Shown here piece after piece: positions 25,812-33,878 of a stretch of 64,000 nt of DNA. The stretch is taken from contig NZ_JANUGQ010000028.1 of assembly GCF_024756275.1 (NCBI RefSeq), positions 25,776-89,775 on the forward strand, in the 5' to 3' direction. Numbering within the stretch: the first letter of the stretch is position 1; each line of letters opens with the position of its first letter. This DNA is from Streptomyces pyxinae (lineage in GTDB: Bacteria; Actinomycetota; Actinomycetes; Streptomycetales; Streptomycetaceae). Position numbers and translations under genes: made by a program. The notes beneath the pieces were generated by a model, which saw nothing but the letters and a program-made list of their open reading frames with translations, had not been told where the DNA came from and searched no databases.

Positions 25812-26502
25812 GGGACCGGCGGCCGGGGCTCAGCAACCGCACCCGGCCGCCGAGTTCGGCCGTGCCGTCGGGGCCGGGGGCGGTCAGCAGCTGCGACCCC
25901 CGGCCCTGTGTGATGTTGAGCGCCCGGCCCAGCGCGGCCGTGAGCAGCAGGGCCGCCGCGCCGGTCGCCTCGTCCTCCGGCACGCCGTCGCCGCGCCCCG
26001 GGAAGCCCCGGGCACGGACCCGGCCGGCCGCCTCGTCCTCCCAGGCCCAGGCGTAGATCCAGCTGCCCGGCGGCGGGACCTCCAGCGCCTCCACCTCGGC
26101 GGCGGAGGCGTACTGCCGCAGGGTGCGGGGCGGGGCCCACTCGGGGCGGGCGGTGATCCAGGTGAACTCGCCGTCGTCCCGCGCCCACACCTCGCCCACC
26201 GGCGGGTTCAGCACTTCCAGATCGAGCAGCCAGGCGGTGCCGACCAGCGGATGCCCGGCGAACGGGAGCCGCTCCCCCGGGGCGTAGATGTCGAGGGCGC
26301 CGCGCTCGGGGTCGTCCACGAACACCGTCTCGCTGTAGCCGAGTTGCTTGGCCAGCGCCTGTCGGGACGCCTCGTCGGGGCAGGTACGGCCGTCCCGGAC
26401 GACACCGAGCGGATTGCCGTGCCGCCCGTCGGGGCCGCAGAAGACGGCGAGAACCTCCAGCACATCGGCGGCGGTGGGGTGTTGCTTCACCGGGCCATTC
26501 AA
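25801..26502 (-). CDS. PhzF-family epimerase/isomerase-like protein
   Basis: A 233-residue protein of the PhzF/diaminopimelate-epimerase fold. Recognisable stretches: VFCGPDGRHGNPLGVV (about 20-35), the GYSETVFV segment with the family's catalytic-type Glu (about 58), PFAGHPLVGTAWLL (about 80-93) and EDEATGAAA (about 185). PhzF proteins catalyse isomerisations or have unknown roles. No phenazine genes are nearby, so the substrate is unknown. It is slightly shorter than the typical 260-300 residues. The stop overlaps that of the convergent heme oxygenase by 11 bp. Confidence 0.85.
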   Translation of the reverse strand: MNGPVKQHPTAADVLEVLAVFCGPDGRHGNPLGVVRDGRTCPDEASRQALAKQLGYSETVFVDDPERGALDIYAPGERLPFAGHPLVGTAWLLDLEVLNPPVGEVWARDDGEFTWITARPEWAPPRTLRQYASAAEVEALEVPPPGSWIYAWAWEDEAAGRVRARGFPGRGDGVPEDEATGAAALLLTAALGRALNITQGRGSQLLTAPGPDGTAELGGRVRLLSPGRRSLTR

Positions 26503-26533
26503 GCACTTCGGGCGGGGGGTGGGGGTCCGCCCG

Positions 26534-26680
26534 GGTGCCCTCCGGGGGTATGCCCTCCGGGAGGGGTGCCGTCCGGGAGGGGTGCCGTCCGGGAGGGGTG
26601 CCGTCCGGGAGGGGTGCCGTCCGGGAGTGGGCTTCCTCGGGAAGGGGTGCCCTCCGGGAGGGGTGCCCTCCGGGGGCGGG
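26534..26680. repeat. 17-bp tandem repeat, ggtgccgtccgggaggg
   Basis: About four near-identical copies (about 26565-26636) flanked by variants with gccctcc in place of gccgtcc. Upstream of the PhzF start and downstream of the HtaA terminators; non-coding. Confidence 0.8.
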
Positions 26681-26730
26681 GCTCCCTCCGGAGCCGGGCA
26701 GGGTGCGCCCTGGGCCCGGGCAACGGAAAG

Positions 26731-26760
26731 GGCCCGGCCCCGCGGGTGCGGGGCCGGGCC
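26731..26760. terminator. 13-bp-stem hairpin
   Basis: Perfect arms 26731-26743 and 26748-26760 with a 4-nt loop; downstream of the HtaA operon on the minus strand. Confidence 0.65.
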
Positions 26761-26763
26761 GGG

Positions 26764-26819
26764 CGCTCCGGACCCGTCCGCCGACGGGCTCCGGTCGTAC
26801 GGCGGACGGGTCCGGAGCG
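26764..26819 (-). terminator. 19-bp-stem terminator of the HtaA operon
   Basis: Perfect arms 26764-26782 and 26801-26819 with an 18-nt loop, six bases after the stop codon of the HtaA-domain gene. Confidence 0.85.
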
Positions 26820-26824
26820 GGTCG

Positions 26825-28492
26825 TCAGGCGGTCTGGCGCCGGCGGCGGACCGCGAAGACCACGGCTCCGCCGGCCGCCGCGGTCGCCGCGGCGGCGGTC
26901 AGGGCCGCGCCCGCCGAGATGCCGGCACCGGTCTCCGCGAGGGCACCGGAGTCGCCCATGGCGGCGGCACCGCCGCCGACACTGCCGCCCGTGCCGCCGC
27001 CGACCGTGCCACCGCCGGTGGTGGAGCCGGAGCCGCCGGTCCCTGCGGTGGCGCCGGAGCCACCGGTGCCCGCGCCGGAACCGGTTGAGCCGGAGGAGGC
27101 CGAACCGGTGGGCGGCAGCGGGGTGTTCTTGCCGGTGGAGAGCGCCACCGTCACCGGGTCGATGGTCTCGCCCGGCTTGTACGGGGAGCTGCCCCCGGGC
27201 ATGGCGAAGGTGGCCGCCCCGGCGGCGGTGAACTTGGCGGGCAGGTCCTTGAGGGTCACCACACCGTTCTTGGCGGTCCAGTCGGCCTTGGTGAGGTCGA
27301 GGTCGGCGAACGCGATGTCGTTGAAGGCGGTCTTGCCGTTGGCGACGTCCGCGACCAGGGTGCCCTTGGCGCCGGTCGCCCGGATCTTCAGGTCGCTGAT
27401 CTTCCAGTCGATGCCGTGCCCGGCGCAGGCGAAGCGCAGGGTGCCGTCGAAGGCGGCGTCCACCTTCTTGGCCTTGCCGTCCAGGGTGGCCTTGGTGAAG
27501 CGGAAGTCGTAGACGGAGCCGTTCTTGGTGGCGCCGGCCGATGGGGTGATGGTGCCGCCGCACATGGTGGTGACGTAGTTCCGCCAGGAGGCCCGGACGC
27601 CCCAGGTCAGCTTGCCGGAGAGAATGGCGGCGGGCTGGGGAGCCGGCTTGGTGCCGGAGCCGCCGGTGGTGGTGGAACCGCCGCCGGTGGTGGTGGAACC
27701 GCCGCCGGTGGAACCGCCGGAGGTGGCCGTACCGCCGCCGGAGGTCGTGCCGCCCGCCGTGGTGGAGCCGCCCGCGCCGGACGTGGAGCCGCCCGCGCCG
27801 GAGGTCGTACCGCCGGCCGTGGTGGAACCGCCGGTCTGGCCGCCCGTCTGACCGCCGGTCTGGCCACCGCCGGTGGCCGGCTTGACCGTGACGGTCGCCG
27901 GGTCGAGCGGGGTGCCCTCCGGGTAGTTGCCGAATATCTCGGCGCCCGTCTTGGTCAGTTTGGCCGGGATGTTCTTGAGCGCGATGCTGCCGTCGGCGCC
28001 GTTCTCCGTCTTGATGCCGGTGGTGTCGAGCGTGGCGATGGCGGCGTCGTCCTTGTCGAACGCGTTGCCCTGCATGTCCTTGCCGACCACATCGGCGGTG
28101 ATCTCACCGGTCGGGTCGGCCGGGCCCTTGGTCTTCAGCTTCAGATCGCTGAACTTCAGGTCCAGCTTGCCCTCGTGGGCCAGGAACCGGACGCTGCCCT
28201 TGAAAGCGGTGGAGATGCCGTGGGTGGCCATGTCGTAGGTGCCGGTGCCCTGGGCGAATCCGAACGGGCCGTTGCCGGCGCTCTGGGTGGCCCCGTCGGC
28301 GGTCTCGATCTTGCCGGCGCCGAAGGTCACCACGTACGTGCGGAAGGACTCTTTGATGCCCCAGTCCAGGGTGCCGTCCTTGAGCTCCACCGCCGGGGCG
28401 CCACCGGGGGCGGCGGCGGCCGGAAGGGTGAGGGCGGTGGCGCCGAGCGCGGCCGCCGTGGCGACGGCGGCGGCAAGGGCGATGGGACGCAT
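26825..28492 (-). CDS. HtaA-type heme-binding protein with LAETG sortase signal
   Basis: A 555-residue surface protein with a signal peptide (1-27), two HtaA domains (about 35-205 and 290-455; each opens with (L/T)DWGIKESFRTYV or LTWGVRASWRNYV) and a Gly/Thr/Ser linker between and after them. The C-terminus has LAETG at about 518-522, then a hydrophobic helix and RRRR, which is the LAXTG signal of class E sortases. HtaA domains bind heme on corynebacterial surfaces through Tyr/His. GAGGAG precedes the ATG. It is the second gene of an iron-boxed operon, 57 bp after the other HtaA gene, and probably passes heme to HmuT. Confidence 0.9.
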   Translation of the reverse strand: MRPIALAAAVATAAALGATALTLPAAAAPGGAPAVELKDGTLDWGIKESFRTYVVTFGAGKIETADGATQSAGNGPFGFAQGTGTYDMATHGISTAFKGSVRFLAHEGKLDLKFSDLKLKTKGPADPTGEITADVVGKDMQGNAFDKDDAAIATLDTTGIKTENGADGSIALKNIPAKLTKTGAEIFGNYPEGTPLDPATVTVKPATGGGQTGGQTGGQTGGSTTAGGTTSGAGGSTSGAGGSTTAGGTTSGGGTATSGGSTGGGSTTTGGGSTTTGGSGTKPAPQPAAILSGKLTWGVRASWRNYVTTMCGGTITPSAGATKNGSVYDFRFTKATLDGKAKKVDAAFDGTLRFACAGHGIDWKISDLKIRATGAKGTLVADVANGKTAFNDIAFADLDLTKADWTAKNGVVTLKDLPAKFTAAGAATFAMPGGSSPYKPGETIDPVTVALSTGKNTPLPPTGSASSGSTGSGAGTGGSGATAGTGGSGSTTGGGTVGGGTGGSVGGGAAAMGDSGALAETGAGISAGAALTAAAATAAAGGAVVFAVRRRRQTA

Positions 28493-28549
28493 GGTCGTTG
28501 TTCTCCTCGGATCGGGGGTGGGCGGCGCTTCGGCCCGGGCCGTCGGGGG

Positions 28550-30073
28550 TCAGCCGGCGGTGCCGGTGCCGGTGTCGTCGGTGGTGGTGGCGGTGCCGGG
28601 GCCATCGGTTTCCGTGGCGGGGGCGGGGGTGCGGCGGCGCCGGACCAGGTAGGCGGCGAGGGCGGCCAGGGCCAGTACCCCGGCGCCACCCGCGACACAG
28701 GCGGCCACGGGGACGGCGGACGAACCGGAGGCGGCGGGCGCGGAGGCCGGGGCGGCGGGGCTCGCGGTGGTGGACGGACCGGTGGCGGCGGGGGACGCGG
28801 TGGTGTCGCTGCCCAGGTCCGGCAGGGCCGGCAGGGCGGCCCTGGCGTCGGTGGCGACGGCCAGTGAGACCGGGTCCATGGCGGTGCCCGCCCGGTAGAG
28901 GGAGCCGAACGCCCTGGCGCCGGGCGCGGTCAGCACGGCGGGCGCCTCGGTGATGACGGCGAGTCCGTTCTTCGGCGTGAAATCACCGGCCGTGAAGGTG
29001 ACCAGGGGCACGGCCTTCTCGGTACGGCCCCCACCGGTGACGTCCGCGCTCAGCGTGCCCTTGCCGTCCTTCACCCGCACGGCGACGGCGGCGAGGGTCA
29101 GGTCGAGCTGCTTGCCGGTGAAGCGGACGCTGCCGGTGAATCGGGCGTCCAGAACACCGGACTTGGCGTCGTACGCGCCGGTGCCGCGCGGGAAGCGGAA
29201 GAGCGCACCGCCGTCCTGGGCGCCCCCGGCCAGGGTCCACTCGCCCCGGGCGATGGCGCCGGTGACGTACTCCCGGAAGGTGCGGCGCACCCCCCAGTCC
29301 ACGGCCGCGTCCCGGAAGGCCCCCGGGGCGGCCGAGCCACTCGTCCCCGGCGAGGCGGAAGCGGAGGCGGCGGCAGAGGCGGACGGCCCGGCGGTGGATG
29401 AGGGGGAGGGCGCGGACGAGGACGGGCCGGCGGGCGCCGTGACGTCGACCGAGAGGGAGACCGGGTCGAGCGCGGTGCCGGCCGTGTAGTAACCGGCGAA
29501 CGCCTTGGCGCCGTCGGCGGTGAGGGCGGCGGGCACGGTGGAGAGGGCGACCGGGGAGCCGCCGCCGCGCATGTCGATTCCGGACAGGTTCAGCGAGGCG
29601 AAGGGCACCTGGGAGGTGGTGGTGAACCGCCCGCTGCCCCTGGCCCTGCTGACCATGTCGGCGTAGAGGGTGCCGCTGCCGCCGGATATCCGGACCCGGG
29701 GCCGGCTGATGGTGAGGTCGAGTTCATTGCCGCCGTCCGGTTTCCGGTGGCCGGTGAAGTGGACGCCCCCGCCGAAGGCCGCCTCGAAGGCGCCGGTGGC
29801 CGGGTCGTAGGAGCCCCGGGCGGAGTGGAACCGGAACTGGCTGCCGCCGACCGTGGCGGCGCCCCCGGTGAGGCTGAAGTTCCCGTGGGCGATGGGCCCG
29901 GTGACGTAGCTCTGGAACGAGGACTTGATGCCCCAGTCGAGCCGGCCGCCTCGCACCGTACGGTCCTCCGCCCGTGCCGTGGCGGCCGGCAGCAGGGCCA
30001 CCGGGAGCGCCGCGAGCAGGGCGACGGCGAGGGCGCGGACACGGAGGCGCACCGATCCGGACAACGGCAGCAT
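28550..30073 (-). CDS. HtaA-type heme-binding membrane-anchored protein
   Basis: A 507-residue exported protein: signal peptide (1-35, ATARA cleavage region), two HtaA domains (about 40-205, LDWGIKSSFQSYV; and about 250-410, VDWGVRRTFREYV), a Ser/Ala/Pro linker and a C-terminal transmembrane helix (about 460-480) with an RRRR stop and a Thr/Gly-rich tail. Unlike its downstream partner it has no LAXTG motif, so it likely stays in the membrane as the relay between the wall-bound HtaA and HmuT (inference). Start ATG 30073 with GAGGGGA upstream; the iron box lies 28 nt further up. Confidence 0.9.
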   Translation of the reverse strand: MLPLSGSVRLRVRALAVALLAALPVALLPAATARAEDRTVRGGRLDWGIKSSFQSYVTGPIAHGNFSLTGGAATVGGSQFRFHSARGSYDPATGAFEAAFGGGVHFTGHRKPDGGNELDLTISRPRVRISGGSGTLYADMVSRARGSGRFTTTSQVPFASLNLSGIDMRGGGSPVALSTVPAALTADGAKAFAGYYTAGTALDPVSLSVDVTAPAGPSSSAPSPSSTAGPSASAAASASASPGTSGSAAPGAFRDAAVDWGVRRTFREYVTGAIARGEWTLAGGAQDGGALFRFPRGTGAYDAKSGVLDARFTGSVRFTGKQLDLTLAAVAVRVKDGKGTLSADVTGGGRTEKAVPLVTFTAGDFTPKNGLAVITEAPAVLTAPGARAFGSLYRAGTAMDPVSLAVATDARAALPALPDLGSDTTASPAATGPSTTASPAAPASAPAASGSSAVPVAACVAGGAGVLALAALAAYLVRRRRTPAPATETDGPGTATTTDDTGTGTAG

Positions 30074-30100
30074 GGGGGTCCCCTCGAAGGGCTAGCGAGC

Positions 30101-30119
30101 AAGGTAAGGCTAACCTAAA
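30101..30119. promoter_or_regulatory. DmdR/IdeR-like iron box between htaA and hmuT
   Basis: On the minus strand it reads TTAGGTTAGCCTTACCTT, close to the consensus TTAGGTTAGGCTAACCTAA. It is 28 nt from the HtaA start and could repress both divergent operons when iron is plentiful. Confidence 0.85.
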
Positions 30120-30367
30120 CTACCTCCGCGCAATCCGGAACAGCCCTCCGGAGGCCCGTTCCGGACAGCTTCCGGCGGCGGGCCGACCGCGGGGAGTGTG
30201 CGGCACTTCCGCGGCACGTCTGCGGCGTTCCGGAGGCACGGCTGCGGCGTCTCGACGGCGTTTCCGGTACTGCGGCCGCGGCGTTTCCGTGGCGCGGTCG
30301 CGGCATTTCCGGACCCGTGCCCGGCGGCGCGACGACGGACGACGAGACGACGACGGATGCCGATGAC

Positions 30368-30400
30368 GACTACGACTACGACTACGACTACGACTACGAC
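30368..30400 (+). repeat. 6-bp tandem repeat (tacgac)
   Basis: About five copies of gactac/tacgac immediately upstream of hmuT. It would code for Asp-Tyr repeats if translation began at an ATG at 30317. Confidence 0.8.
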
Positions 30401-30415
30401 AGGACGGTGCTCCCG

Positions 30416-31432
30416 GTGCTCAGAACCCGCCTCGCCACCGCGTTGGCGGCGGCCCTCGCCCTCGCCCTCGCCGCGACCGGCTGCGGTGGAAACGGCGACG
30501 GCGGCGGTACGGGCCCGGCCGGGAGCGCCGGGGCCCGTGCGGCCGCCCCGCCCGACCGGGTGGAGCCGCTGGCCGGGACGCCCGCGCCCGCTCTGCCGGT
30601 CACCGTGGCCTCGGCCGACGGCAGTCCGGTCACCGTCGCCTCGGCCGACCGGATCGTGCCGCTCACCGGCTCGCTCAACGAGATCGTCTTCACCCTGGGC
30701 CTCGGCAAGCGGGTGGTGGCCCGGGACATCACCGCCACCTTCGAGCAGGCGGCCGGGCTCCCGGTGGTCACCCGCGCCCACGACGTGTCGGCCGAGAGCG
30801 TGCTGTCGCTGAAGCCGACCGTGGTGCTGGCCGACACCACCACCGGGCCGGTCGAGGCGATCGCCCAGATCCGGGACGCGGGCGTGCCGCTGGTGGTGGT
30901 CCCGCCCGCCAAGTCCCTGGCCGATGTGGACACCCGGATCGAGACGGTGGCCCGGGCGCTGGGCGTCCCGGCGGCGGGCGCCGCGCTCAAGAAGCGCACC
31001 GACGGACGGATCGCGGCGGTACGGAAGAAGATCCCCGCCCGCACCGACCGGCCGCGCGTGGCCTTCCTCTATCTGCGCGGCTCGGCCTCGGTCTATCTGC
31101 TCGGCGGCCGGGAGTCCGGGGCCAGTTCGCTGCTGGAGGCGGCCGGGGCGGTGGACGCGGGCAAGGCGTCCGGGCTCATCAAGGACTTCACCGCCATCAC
31201 CAGCGAGGCGCTCGCCAAGGCCGCGCCGGACGCGATCCTGGTGATGACCAAGGGACTTGAGTCGGTCGGCGGTGTGGACGGTCTGGTGAAGATCCCGGGC
31301 GTCGCGGAGACCCCGGCCGGCGCCGACCGCCGGGTGGTCGCGGTGGACGACGGCGTCCTGCTCAACTACGGCCCGCGCACCGACCAGGTGCTGTCCTCGC
31401 TGGTGAAACAGCTGTACGGAGATGGCAAGTGA
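30416..31432 (+). CDS. hmuT: Heme ABC transporter substrate-binding lipoprotein
   Basis: Captures heme outside the membrane and delivers it to HmuUV. The product is about 338 residues, with a lipoprotein signal (lipobox LAATGC), a Gly-rich linker and a periplasmic-binding-protein domain of the TroA/BtuF class (RIVPLTGSLNEIVFTLGLG, later LKPTVVLADTT and FLYLRGSASVYLLGG). The GTG at 30416 is favoured, as it opens the signal peptide about 11 nt after AGGA; GTG 30407 and ATG 30317 are alternatives, the last adding an Asp-Tyr repeat. The stop overlaps the hmuU start by 4 bp. Confidence 0.9.
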   Translation: MLRTRLATALAAALALALAATGCGGNGDGGGTGPAGSAGARAAAPPDRVEPLAGTPAPALPVTVASADGSPVTVASADRIVPLTGSLNEIVFTLGLGKRVVARDITATFEQAAGLPVVTRAHDVSAESVLSLKPTVVLADTTTGPVEAIAQIRDAGVPLVVVPPAKSLADVDTRIETVARALGVPAAGAALKKRTDGRIAAVRKKIPARTDRPRVAFLYLRGSASVYLLGGRESGASSLLEAAGAVDAGKASGLIKDFTAITSEALAKAAPDAILVMTKGLESVGGVDGLVKIPGVAETPAGADRRVVAVDDGVLLNYGPRTDQVLSSLVKQLYGDGK

Positions 31433-32718
31433 CCTCTCAGGCGATCGACTCCCCCGGCACGGAGGGCACTTCGGGCGCCGGCACCCGCGGCAGCGCTCCC
31501 GGCACGGACACCCGGGCCGAGACCGCTCCCGCCGTGGGTGCGTCTGGCAAGGGCCCTCGTGACGCGGGCGCTCATGACACCGGTGCTCATGACACAGGCG
31601 CTCGTGACACGGGTGTTCGTGACACGGGTGTTCAGGGCGAAGGCAGGGGCCGGGGCGGGGGTGGCGCCGGGCCCGGCGGCGGTTCCGGCCGGGCGGGCCG
31701 GGCCTGGCTGCTGACGGCCGGGCTGCTCGCCGCGCTGGTGCTGCTCGCCCTGGTGTCGGCCGGGCTCGGCGCGTACGAGATCCCGCTCGGAGACGTACTG
31801 GCGTCCCTCGGCAACCGGATCGGGCTCGGCGGCCGTCCGCTGGACCGGACGGCCGAGAGCGTGCTGTGGAACATCCGGCTGCCCCGGGTGGTGCTCGCCC
31901 TGCTGGTGGGTGCCTCGCTGGGGTGCGCGGGCGCGCTGATGCAGGGTGTGTTCGGCAATCCGCTGGCCGAGCCCGGGGTGATCGGCATCTCCTCGGGCGC
32001 GGCGGTGGGCGCGGCGGGCTCGATCGCGCTGGGGCTGGGCTTTCTCGGCACCTGGACGGTGAGCGTCTGCGCCTTCGTGACCGGACTGGGGACGGTGCTG
32101 CTGGTGTACGCGGTCTCCCGGGACGGCGGCCGGACCGAGGTGGTGACCCTGATCCTCACCGGGATCGCGGTGAACGCCTTCGCCGGGGCGCTGATCGGGC
32201 TGTTCATCTTCTTCGCGGACAACGCGCAGGTCACCCAGATCACCTTCTGGCAGCTCGGCTCGCTCGCCCAGGCCACCTGGCCGAAGGTGCTGGCGGTACT
32301 GCCGTGGGCGGTGGCCGGTCTGGCGATCGCCCCGCTGTACGCCCGGAAGCTGGATCTGCTGGCCCTCGGCGAGCGGCCGGCCCGGCATCTGGGCGTGGAC
32401 GTGGAGCGGTTGCGGATGGTGCTGATCCTGGTGGTGGCGCTGCTGACGGCGGCGGCGGTCGCGGTGGCGGGGATCATCACCTTCGTGGGGCTGCTGGTGC
32501 CGCATCTGCTGCGGATGGCCAACGGGCCGGGCCACCGGTTCCTGGTGCCGGGCAGCGCGCTGGGCGGTGCGGTGGTGCTGACCGCCGCCGATCTGGGGGC
32601 CCGCACGGTGGCGGCCCCGGCCGAGCTGCCGCTCGGGGTGCTGACCGCGCTGCTCGGCAGCCCGTTCTTCTTCTGGCTGCTGCGCCGGACCCGGCGCAGG
32701 CAGGGAGGCTGGGCATGA
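31429..32718 (+). CDS. hmuU: Heme ABC transporter permease (FecCD family)
   Basis: Membrane channel of the heme importer, 429 residues with about nine or ten helices of the FecCD/BtuC class. Family motifs: LRLPRVVLALLVGASLGCAGALMQ (split here, the R-L-P-R and G-A-L-M-Q ends are the marks), GNPLAEPGVIGISSGA and TFVGLLVPHLLR. The GTG at 31429 lies in a GTGA overlap with hmuT. The first 80 residues precede helix 1 and are low complexity, with HDTGA/RDTGV units from a 15-bp tandem repeat (about 31563-31635), which is unusual for this family. Confidence 0.93.
   Translation: MTSQAIDSPGTEGTSGAGTRGSAPGTDTRAETAPAVGASGKGPRDAGAHDTGAHDTGARDTGVRDTGVQGEGRGRGGGGAGPGGGSGRAGRAWLLTAGLLAALVLLALVSAGLGAYEIPLGDVLASLGNRIGLGGRPLDRTAESVLWNIRLPRVVLALLVGASLGCAGALMQGVFGNPLAEPGVIGISSGAAVGAAGSIALGLGFLGTWTVSVCAFVTGLGTVLLVYAVSRDGGRTEVVTLILTGIAVNAFAGALIGLFIFFADNAQVTQITFWQLGSLAQATWPKVLAVLPWAVAGLAIAPLYARKLDLLALGERPARHLGVDVERLRMVLILVVALLTAAAVAVAGIITFVGLLVPHLLRMANGPGHRFLVPGSALGGAVVLTAADLGARTVAAPAELPLGVLTALLGSPFFFWLLRRTRRRQGGWA
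31563..31635 (+). repeat. 15-bp tandem repeat in the hmuU N-terminal region
   Basis: Five imperfect copies of gctcatgacaccggt/gttcgtgacacgggt, coding for AHDTG/VRDTG units. Confidence 0.8.
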
Positions 32719-33725
32719 GGGCGCTGGAATCGGCGGAGCGGCCGGCGCCGGGGCTCCGGATGCGGGTACGGGCCGGTCTCCGGCGCCGGGGGCGGGAGTT
32801 GCCCGGCCCGGTGGCGCCCGGGGAGGCGCTGGCACGGGTGTCCGGCGTCCGGGTGCGGCTCGGCGGGCGGGAGGTGCTCGCCGGGGTCGACATGACGGTC
32901 CGGGCGGGCGAGGTGCTGGCACTGGTCGGGCCGAACGGGGCCGGCAAGTCCACCCTGCTCTCGGTGCTGGCCGGGGATCTGGCCCCGGAGACCGGGGTAG
33001 GGACGGACACCGGGGGCGGGGCCGGGGGCCGGGCGAAGACCGGGGCCGGAACGGAGACCCGGTCCGGGGCGGGTGACGGGGCCGGAACGAGCGGTGGGGC
33101 CGGCGCGGGGCACGGGGTGTGGATCGCCGGGCGCCTCGCCGGGGACTGGAGCGCTCCCGAACTGGCGCTGCGGCGGGCGGTGTTGCCGCAGGCGGCGACG
33201 CTGGCGTTCCCGTTCCCGGTGGTGGAGGTGGTCCGGATGGGCCGGGCTCCCTGGGCGGGCACCGCGCGGGAGGAGCGGGACGAGGAGGTGGTGGCCGGGG
33301 CGATGGCCGCCACCGAGGTCGCCGCCTTCGCCGGCCGGCCGTTCCCGTCGCTCTCCGGGGGCGAGCGGGCCCGGGTGGCGCTGGCCCGGGTCCTGGCCCA
33401 GGAGGCCCCGCTGATGCTGCTGGACGAGCCGACCGCCGCGCTCGATCTGCGCCATCAGGAGCTGGTGCTGCGGCTCTGCCGGGAGCGGGCCGCCGCCGGG
33501 CACGCCGTCGTGGTGGTCCTGCACGACCTGGGGCTGGCCGCCGCGTACGCGGACCGGGTGGCCGTCCTCCACGACGGGCGGGTGGCGGCGGACGGCCCGC
33601 CCGCCGAGGTGCTCCGCGACGAGTTGCTGACCGGCGTCTACCGGCAGCCGGTGGAGGTGCTGGCCCACCCCCGCACGGGCGCGCCCCTGGTGCTGCCCCG
33701 CCGGGACGGGCCGACGACCGGCTGA
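32715..33725 (+). CDS. hmuV: Heme ABC transporter ATPase
   Basis: Energises heme uptake, 336 residues. Motifs: Walker A GPNGAGKST (about 72), Q-loop LPQAAT (about 160), signature LSGGE (about 214), Walker B LMLLDEPTAALD (about 236), H-loop VVLHD (about 269). The ATG at 32715 overlaps the hmuU stop by 4 bp (ATGA). Between Walker A and the Q-loop lies an extra Gly/Thr/Ala segment of about 38 residues, not usual in HmuV, in a place that should be a surface loop. The first 40 residues are also extra. It completes an hmuTUV operon. Confidence 0.93.
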   Translation: MRALESAERPAPGLRMRVRAGLRRRGRELPGPVAPGEALARVSGVRVRLGGREVLAGVDMTVRAGEVLALVGPNGAGKSTLLSVLAGDLAPETGVGTDTGGGAGGRAKTGAGTETRSGAGDGAGTSGGAGAGHGVWIAGRLAGDWSAPELALRRAVLPQAATLAFPFPVVEVVRMGRAPWAGTAREERDEEVVAGAMAATEVAAFAGRPFPSLSGGERARVALARVLAQEAPLMLLDEPTAALDLRHQELVLRLCRERAAAGHAVVVVLHDLGLAAAYADRVAVLHDGRVAADGPPAEVLRDELLTGVYRQPVEVLAHPRTGAPLVLPRRDGPTTG

Positions 33726-33878
33726 GGCGGCACCGGGAGCGGGCCGGGGGCCGGCACCGGGACCGGGACCGGTGTCTTCCGGGAGCACCGGGCGGAACCG
33801 GCACCCGGCGGCCCTACCGGCCCCGGCCCGGGTAGGGTTCGGACGGTCCATGGGGGTCGAGGGAGCAGAAGGCAACCG

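Larger units (their letters stand above)
26503..26824. other. 322-bp region of repeats and terminators
   Basis: Holds a 17-bp tandem repeat (26534-26680) and two hairpins (26731-26760, 26764-26819) that end the HtaA operon. No gene is supported. Confidence 0.7.
30074..30415. other. 342-bp divergent regulatory region of the heme locus
   Basis: Separates the HtaA operon (minus) from hmuTUV (plus). It contains the iron box at 30101-30119, scattered gcggcgtttccg repeats, and a 6-bp tandem repeat at about 30368-30400 just before hmuT. Confidence 0.7.

Noticed and set aside
26534..26680. CRISPR-like spacing of repeats
   Set aside because: The 17-bp units are directly joined, with no unique spacers; there are no cas genes.
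30317..30415. ATG at 30317 as the hmuT start, with an Asp-Tyr repeat N-terminus
   Set aside because: It places an acidic stretch before the lipoprotein signal; GTG 30416 gives a normal signal. Kept as an alternative, not called.
31366..33804. Long minus-strand frames opposite hmuUV
   Set aside because: Composition-driven shadows of hmuU and hmuV; the plus-strand genes have full motifs.
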